This document shows, one piece after another, positions 13,801 through 16,294 of a DNA stretch of 16,294 nt. A program made the position numbers and the translations under genes. A model generated the notes under the pieces. It saw only the letters and a list, made by a program, of their open reading frames with translations. It was not told where the DNA came from and made no database searches. The stretch lies in NCBI GenBank assembly GCA_963590525.1, contig CAVAPV010000052.1, positions 1 to 16,294 on the forward strand, in the 5' to 3' direction. This DNA is from W2P13-069 sp963590525. Lineage in GTDB: Bacteria > Actinomycetota > Coriobacteriia > Coriobacteriales > QAMH01. The first letter of the stretch is position 1. Every line of letters begins with the position of its first letter.

Positions 13801-14535
13801 GATCCCGTTGAGATTTCCTTTACCACTAACAACAAATCCACTCCTGTGACTTTTACGTCAAGCGATGCTGCGGTAGCTACGGTTGATGCAAATGGCATTG
13901 TTACCCCGCTTGGAGCTGGTACGACGATAATCACTTTGTCGCAAGCAGAAACAGACGAGTTTGCAGCTGGCAGCGCACAGGTTGCGTTTACGGTTGTCAA
14001 TCCATCTGCAACCGACCCCTTTGACATCGCCGCTGCCAAAGTGACGCTTGTCAAAAAGAAGCTTGTATTCAACGGCAAGAAGCAAAGCGCCTCTGTTAGC
14101 AAAGTTAAGGCCGGCAAGGTCGTCCTCAATGCCTACGATGACTACAACGTGAGCGTGCAAGCAGGAAAAGCCGTTGGAACCTACCAGGTAACGATCACCG
14201 GCAAGGGCGACTACTTTGGCGTAGCGACGCTTTCTTACTCGATTGTTCCCAAGACGCCGGCCAAGCTCAAGCTTGCATCTAGAAATGCACGCATAAAGGC
14301 AACGTGGACCAAGAGCAAGACTCAACGCGACGGTATCCAAGTGCGCTATGCCCAAAACAAGAAGATGAAGGGTGCCAAAAAGCTCAAATACTCCAAAGCT
14401 GTCACAAGCTCTGCCATGCTCAAAAAGCTTGCACACGGCAAGCGCTATTACGTCCAGGTACGCGCATACAAGATTTCCCACGGCGAGACGTATTGGTCTG
14501 CATGGAGCAAGAAAAAGAGCGCTGTGGTCAAGTAG
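7885..14535 (+). CDS. Giant secreted beta-helix surface protein with InlB-like/BIG2-like repeats and C-terminal FnIII-type domain
   Basis: About 2216 residues. A Sec signal peptide covers about residues 1-40 (VALCAAMTLLSVPVGVF, cleavage near IAFA-DG). Residues about 40-185 form a pectate-lyase-like cap. Residues about 187-630 are a right-handed beta-helix of some 13 turns with Pmp-like motifs (GGGVYLN, GGGLYVEG, GGAIYTDG, GGAVWVED, GGAFYFED), each preceded by Asn-rich turns such as NNNAS or NSAA. The middle region (about 740-1270) has InlB/bacterial-repeat-like and unassigned beta domains. A chitobiase-C-like domain (PSGAYSSSFTTTLKL) lies at about 1275-1350. Four tandem units, each an InlB-like repeat (RFAGWTGSSGVSF, TTFTMPNSDV) plus a BIG2-like domain (VTFTSSDEDVVKVD), fill about 1355-2045, with a Pro/Thr/Ser linker before the fourth. 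A beta domain and a basic FnIII-type domain (2124-2216) end it. No LPXTG or membrane helix is seen. It is likely an adhesin or glycan-binding protein (inference). Confidence 0.85.
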   Translation: MSLVNGGFWAKTTRVALCAAMTLLSVPVGVFTMPQIAFADGANGTYKAEVVRVNNAGITTIDPYPDIADAFKQVKNWAKNDGTKSVTINLYDDFNSNSYGLIEFSKGRQYTLNLNGHMINRDESDYSYYGKGDGEVIAVTGGSSLTINGGNSSEAKAISHGGYLVTDSDGGKLWQDSANDNSCPITGGLITGGACDSGSTAGGIAVAGDGAKLTLNDVTVAGNVSDESGWKTSSGYAGGIGVWATNTTLSLNNSKVVYNHAEAYGGGVYLNRENAKVELSNSSISSNSAANKGGGLYVEGNNSTVTLSDASSIDNNRSNKDGGGIYHNGSGGTVALSDGSSLSGNYSAKSGGAVYSYYDGTAFSLESGSNADGNTAAESGGAFFFDDVSTLSVSGHKEGNAAAVSSVNNNNSNGDDDEDMGGGAVFVDDSATKITLSDGAQMNGNKAKEGGAIYTDGANTSINLDSVSLNENKATEFGGAVYSNKDTTVTAKASSIDLNEAQKGGAFYSDDADSELKIALEENCTLSNNNASDGGAVWVEDLDVIEVVSNDKTATVASNSAASDGGAFYFEDTDDRVLVKGLTMTQNSANTGGAIWFSGSTGIIWDTTIKNNTAGYLAAGVYLGSGIDAFKLNGTVIIDENYVGSLRCNLVLFKDTTYLGSDSSSRLTTQSRIGITNMTEVKLGSYRFINKNDYQFIANLTKRIQRYLFSDNGTYAVKIKQDSSTDYAPLAYIDKSPQCHYLVYSADGHSYVDEVQQDSTVTLKRTDDPAYENKQQTIDNYTLDYWTIVDRNGTKKIETDANQEASFTMPNCEVTATPHYTPSIGAVTLNFNETSAWDKLDNSTSGDEVQSIVKASGTLTGLDGTECVLDSDDLQKIRVHNRKVVEEMSSDGSLAGKTLTYTVVVPKELVQECGLDMKNNSIKLADVTIGASFGTAKASSLSISLEETTGDALINISAFFEKPDTSTRTVTVRMRDVNKPSEDLSVAYYAVANGNSLDLAVPHASHRAFSKWEYAADASATIEEDENTHGLSLGNITGDVELVVYLAPEVGSVDIKMTSPQVGEKIPSAFSTCTFEEVDDRDMTVEARNEFNISWKKYVSKQDGSGGSTVEEVDVANTETVEAATVYKATISMQFSAPDSVQRQYVFASNLEAQVNDALINSVSVSKNATTGVTRITINCTFVPNTDKTYDKVLTSFPAKELVDATIYKTDLPSKLEYSLKDGTVESVNSISWGEPSVEPVFQPSKFSVTGTFEDIYGNTHNVVQEFFLKSVTSPTVSRPSGAYSSSFTTTLKLPSGAASMTYMLSGTDSSSDSVTVTKDTEIEISQTTLLSAYATYGTSRKSETVSFYYSITNSKIITISGGVARLNGVQISSAEPGRTVTVTKDETPLGMEFKGWVGTTSDGSAVTFSDSAVDETTFVMPNSDVKIAAQFVEQGKSDPNLKPALDSYETAVGAASFAIAYITDNNESPVTFTSSDEDVVKVDKQGYLTACKEGVATVTLYQEGNDTYSAASATVTVTVKSSTTIERNIALTNANAFVNGVETTKARAGDVVTVTKTATPQDKRFAGWTGSSGVSFANPTAETTTFTMPNSDVAVSAEFGDKLSSDLVASPSIYTVAVGDPSFTLSYTTSNHEANVSFSSSNPSVVSVDGSGKVSFIATGESTITLAQKASANYAAATAEVTINVTKPVSNVKKINITNGTATIGDQQVTSAAPGTTVIIQSSQVPQGQRFAGWHGSSALIFKDANATTTSFVMPSSDVELTAVFANKIDPQLSVSKSSYNISEGSAAFDISYNTNNNDSPVVFASSNEDVVKVTQKGIVSVIGKGEASISLSQEETDTYAAASLEIAVTVSEKEPTPDPEPTPTPTPSPSPAPSSTYSVAVSGGAAYVDGSLATSASAGSTVTLKADTTSAGKSFASWTGTNGVIFKDAKASETTFVMPSANVQITANYTAKKAAGLATTASSIKAKLGSDPVEISFTTNNKSTPVTFTSSDAAVATVDANGIVTPLGAGTTIITLSQAETDEFAAGSAQVAFTVVNPSATDPFDIAAAKVTLVKKKLVFNGKKQSASVSKVKAGKVVLNAYDDYNVSVQAGKAVGTYQVTITGKGDYFGVATLSYSIVPKTPAKLKLASRNARIKATWTKSKTQRDGIQVRYAQNKKMKGAKKLKYSKAVTSSAMLKKLAHGKRYYVQVRAYKISHGETYWSAWSKKKSAVVK
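8443..9770 (+). repeat. In-frame coding repeats of the beta-helix (GGA/GGG motif)
   Basis: About 13 degenerate units, some 25-35 codons each, share a GGCGGC-type Gly-Gly core followed by small/hydrophobic residue, aromatic residue and a short acidic or Asn turn. The DNA is diverged between units, so this is an old protein-level repeat rather than a recent tandem amplification. Confidence 0.75.
11949..14019 (+). repeat. Four tandem two-domain units (InlB-like + BIG2-like) in the giant protein
   Basis: Units lie at about 11949-12459, 12460-12960, 12961-13446 and 13519-14019. Each carries a W-G/S-T/G core (KGWVGTTSDG, AGWTGSSG, AGWHGSSA, ASWTGTNG), the motif FVMP or FTMP about 20 residues later, and a BIG2-like half with VxFxSS and YxAAxxxxxVTV. 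Units 3 and 4 are separated by a Pro/Thr/Ser linker at about 13450-13516. The spacing is regular, at about 165 codons. Confidence 0.75.
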
Positions 14536-14595
14536 AGGTGCATTGCAGACTCAAGGCATTCCGCTCCCGGTTGCTTGTACCCAAACGCAAAAGGA

Positions 14596-14620
14596 CCCAG
14601 ATGTCGTTACGGCATCTGGG
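14596..14620. terminator. Bidirectional terminator hairpin between giant protein gene and second TetR gene
   Basis: Perfect arms CCCAGATG (14596-14603) and CATCTGGG (14613-14620), extended inward by a G-T wobble and two G-C pairs to an 11-bp stem with a three-base loop. CTTCTTTG follows on the plus strand and CCTTTTG on the minus strand. It lies 61 bp after the stop of the giant gene and 99 bp past the TetR stop at 14719, where two convergent transcripts should end. Confidence 0.75.
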
Positions 14621-14718
14621 CCTGCGCTTCTTTGGGATAGTTGGTGTTGGCGATGGTTGGGGCTTTGAGCTGTATTCGAGTTGCCCTGAGCTTGGGCTTT
14701 CCCCTGGTAGTTGCTCTA

Positions 14719-15363
14719 TCAGTGCTGCTGGTACCAGGCAAGGCACATGGCGATAAAGTCGCTCATCTGCGCCTTGAAGTCCAAAGGCTTGCTCTTAACG
14801 CCAAGACGCTTTAGTGCCTCTTGCACGAGAGGGTTGTTTGCACATGATCCAGCAAGGCCGACGCCATGGTGGTATATGGTGTTTGCGAGCTCTTGGATCC
14901 TGTTTTTATCTACGCTTAAAACAACGGGAAGCTGCTCTTTCATCGACTCGATGCCGGCATAGTAGCTCCCCTTGAAATCCATGAGCTTCTCTACCGTGAC
15001 ATTGGTTTCTATCACTTGTATGAGCAGGCTTCCGTATTGGAACATATCCCTGTGAGCGTTGGCGATGCCGCCCCAGACCTCCGCAATAGTCTCGTTGCTA
15101 AGGCTGCTTGCGGCCGGGAGCGCGGCTAGAAGCGCTTGCGTGTAAGCGGCAAGCTCGTCTGCCATGATCATAAGAAAGATCTCTTCTTTTGTGGTGGTGT
15201 ACTTGTAGAGATTGGCGCGAGACCAGCCTAGCTGCTGGGCTATGGTGGTGAGTGTTATCTCATGGTAAGGGCGTTTTTTAAACTGACTCTTGGCACATTC
15301 TTTGATCTGCTCGAGCCTCAGTGCCTTTTGCTCGCTGGTTCTTGCCCTGACAAACTCTGCCAT
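14719..15363 (-). CDS. TetR/AcrR family transcriptional regulator
   Basis: A 214-residue TetR-type repressor, not closely similar to the one at 2265-2798. The DNA-binding domain covers about residues 15-70: TLTTIAQQLGWSRANLYKYT is the helix-turn-helix, followed by TKEEIFLMIMADEL. The opening MAEFVRARTSEQKALR and the long helical C-terminal domain resemble a TetR subgroup common in Firmicutes and Actinobacteria whose ligands are unknown. The ATG at 15363 follows AAAGGCAG (15367-15374 on the plus strand, reversed). The gene converges on the giant surface protein and diverges from the topoisomerase gene across a 313-bp gap. Which genes it controls cannot be read from the sequence; autoregulation is the default expectation. 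Confidence 0.87.
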   Translation of the reverse strand: MAEFVRARTSEQKALRLEQIKECAKSQFKKRPYHEITLTTIAQQLGWSRANLYKYTTTKEEIFLMIMADELAAYTQALLAALPAASSLSNETIAEVWGGIANAHRDMFQYGSLLIQVIETNVTVEKLMDFKGSYYAGIESMKEQLPVVLSVDKNRIQELANTIYHHGVGLAGSCANNPLVQEALKRLGVKSKPLDFKAQMSDFIAMCLAWYQQH

Positions 15364-15400
15364 ATTCTGCCTTTATCTCGCAAGTGACGTTGCGTTGCTT

Positions 15401-15409
15401 ATGTTAGCA
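15401..15409 (-). promoter_or_regulatory. Candidate extended -10 promoter of the second TetR gene
   Basis: On the minus strand TGCTAACAT fits a TGnTAnnnT extended -10 element, 38 bp upstream of the ATG at 15363. No good -35 hexamer stands at 17 bp. Confidence 0.35.
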
Positions 15410-15462
15410 CCTATCCAAGCATACTCTTGATGCGCGCAAGGCAATTGCGCTGTTGCCGCGAA

Positions 15463-15491
15463 CGCTTGCAACGCTGCAAATACCGCTGCAA
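15463..15491. repeat. Three short direct repeats CGCTtGCAA / CGCTGCAA / CGCTGCAA
   Basis: Starts are at 15463, 15472 and 15484. The first copy has one extra T. They sit about 100 bp upstream of the second TetR start and about 190 bp upstream of the topoisomerase start, so they could be regulator binding sites for either gene. Confidence 0.4.
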
Positions 15492-15676
15492 CACAACGAA
15501 CATTTGTGCGATTTCTTTACCGATGGTAGGCCGCTTGGTGTATGTCTTGTGGTAAAGTCAGAAATTCGAGAACGCGTCCAGGCCTTCTGACGCAGTGCTC
15601 ATACGGCACGGTGGCAGTGGGCTTGCCTGCAGCGTGCATCGCAGCAAACAGACATACGACCAATGAAAGAACAGGT

Positions 15677-16294
15677 ATGGCAAACAGCACGGCTACGTAT
15701 GGAAACGACAGTATTCGCCAACTTAAAGATGAAGAGCGCGTCAGGCTTAGGCCGGCGGTTATCTTTGGATCAGACGGTTTGGACGGCTGCGCGCATGCCG
15801 CTTTCGAGATCTTATCCAACGCAGTTGACGAGGCACGTCAGGGTTACGGTGACCTCATCACACTCACTGCCTTTGCAGATGGCTCTATCCAAGTAGAAGA
15901 CCACGGTCGCGGTTGTCCTTTGGATTGGAACTCTGCCGAAAAGCGCTTTAACTGGGAACTGGTTTTTTGCGAGTTATATGCCGGCGGCAAGTACGACAAC
16001 AACCAAGGTGGCGACTACGATTTCTCTTTGGGCACCAACGGCTTGGGCTCTTGCGCTACGCAATATGCATCGGAGTACATGGACGTCACCGTTTGGCGCG
16101 ACGGCAACAAGTACCAGCTGCATTTTAAGAAAGGCAAGGTCATCGGCTCCAAGAAAAAGGCGCTGGAGATCGAGCCCACAGATGAGACACGCACTGGCAC
16201 AACCATCAAATGGCGCCCTGACCTCGAAGTTTTTACTGCTATAGATATCCCGACGGAGTGGTACCGCGAGACCATGCGCCGCCAGGCTGTAGTC
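15677..16294 (+). CDS. Type IIA DNA topoisomerase B subunit (GyrB/ParE-like), N-terminal part
   Basis: The first 206 codons; the frame is open to the last base of the window. This is the ATPase (GHKL) domain of a gyrase or topoisomerase IV B subunit. Visible motifs are YGNDSIRQL and RLRPAVIFGS near the start, the Mg-ATP helix FEILSNAVDEA (Glu44, Asn48, Asp51, Glu52), VEDHGRGCP (Asp75 with the Gly pair), the ATP-lid region GTNGLGSCATQYAS (119-132) and GTTIKWRPD (174-182). It differs from ordinary GyrB by GLDGCAHAAFEI and by VFCELYAGGKYDNNQ, features I associate with a second, divergent B subunit type in Clostridia and Coriobacteriia. The start at 15677 has GAAAGAACAGG upstream; an in-frame ATG at 15542 would add 45 atypical residues. 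The partner A subunit is expected downstream, outside the window. Confidence 0.85.
   Translation, partial: MANSTATYGNDSIRQLKDEERVRLRPAVIFGSDGLDGCAHAAFEILSNAVDEARQGYGDLITLTAFADGSIQVEDHGRGCPLDWNSAEKRFNWELVFCELYAGGKYDNNQGGDYDFSLGTNGLGSCATQYASEYMDVTVWRDGNKYQLHFKKGKVIGSKKKALEIEPTDETRTGTTIKWRPDLEVFTAIDIPTEWYRETMRRQAVV

Larger units (their letters stand above)
15364..15676. other. Divergent intergenic region with short direct repeats
   Basis: It separates the second TetR gene (minus) from the topoisomerase gene (plus) and must hold both promoters. Three related direct repeats, CGCTTGCAA (15463-15471), CGCTGCAA (15472-15479) and CGCTGCAA (15484-15491), lie in its middle, in a stretch rich in GCAAC/GTTGC. 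The part 15542-15676 is open in frame with the topoisomerase but its translation is not like the family. No terminator or RNA gene was recognised. Confidence 0.45.

Noticed and set aside
13858..14481. 207-codon minus-strand open frame inside the giant gene
   Set aside because: Lies opposite the fourth repeat unit and the C-terminal domains of the giant protein; composition is that of an antisense frame.
14536..14595. Search for a small gene or sortase-type signal just after the giant protein
   Set aside because: Only short frames without ribosome sites were found, and the giant protein itself ends in a basic FnIII-type domain without LPXTG.

Overview
The window reads as a chromosomal segment of an actinobacterium of the class Coriobacteriia, probably Eggerthellaceae, from a lineage with only moderate GC. 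The assignment rests on three things: a Tat-exported flavoprotein paired with a membrane-anchored c-type cytochrome, Sec- and Tat-secreted proteins ending in a lysine-rich fibronectin III (FnIII) type domain, and a divergent type IIA topoisomerase B subunit. The genus cannot be fixed from the sequence alone.

Left part (1-2828, all minus strand): a TetR regulator (2798-2265), a Tat lipoprotein FAD oxidoreductase of the fumarate-reductase/flavocytochrome c type (2063-285), and the start of a membrane-anchored multiheme-type cytochrome that runs off the window edge (227-1). The flavoprotein and cytochrome look like one operon: a quinol-to-cytochrome-to-flavoprotein chain reducing an unknown extracellular acceptor. 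Palindromes upstream of the regulator (2844-2860) and upstream of the flavoprotein (2139-2162) are candidate operators.

Middle part (2829-14718): three secreted surface proteins. A transglutaminase-like protein with wall-binding-type repeats on both sides of the catalytic core (3142-4653, +) converges at a strong bidirectional terminator with a Tat-secreted lipase-like hydrolase (7485-4723, -). A 399-bp divergent control region separates the lipase from a giant surface protein of about 2216 residues (7885-14535, +). The giant has an N-terminal right-handed beta-helix with Pmp-like GGA repeats, a chitobiase-C-like domain, four tandem InlB-like plus BIG2-like units, a Pro/Thr/Ser linker and the same C-terminal FnIII-type domain as the lipase. 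No LPXTG motif or membrane anchor is present.

Right part (14719-16294): a second, unrelated TetR regulator (15363-14719, -) diverges from the beginning of a GyrB/ParE-like topoisomerase subunit (15677 to the window end, +). The 313-bp gap between them contains short direct repeats.

No tRNA, rRNA, CRISPR array, insertion sequence or phage gene was seen. The strongest leads are the giant beta-helix protein with its structured leader, the shared C-terminal domain on proteins exported by different routes, the CX3CH cytochrome paired with a Tat flavoprotein lipoprotein, and the palindromes around the first TetR gene.
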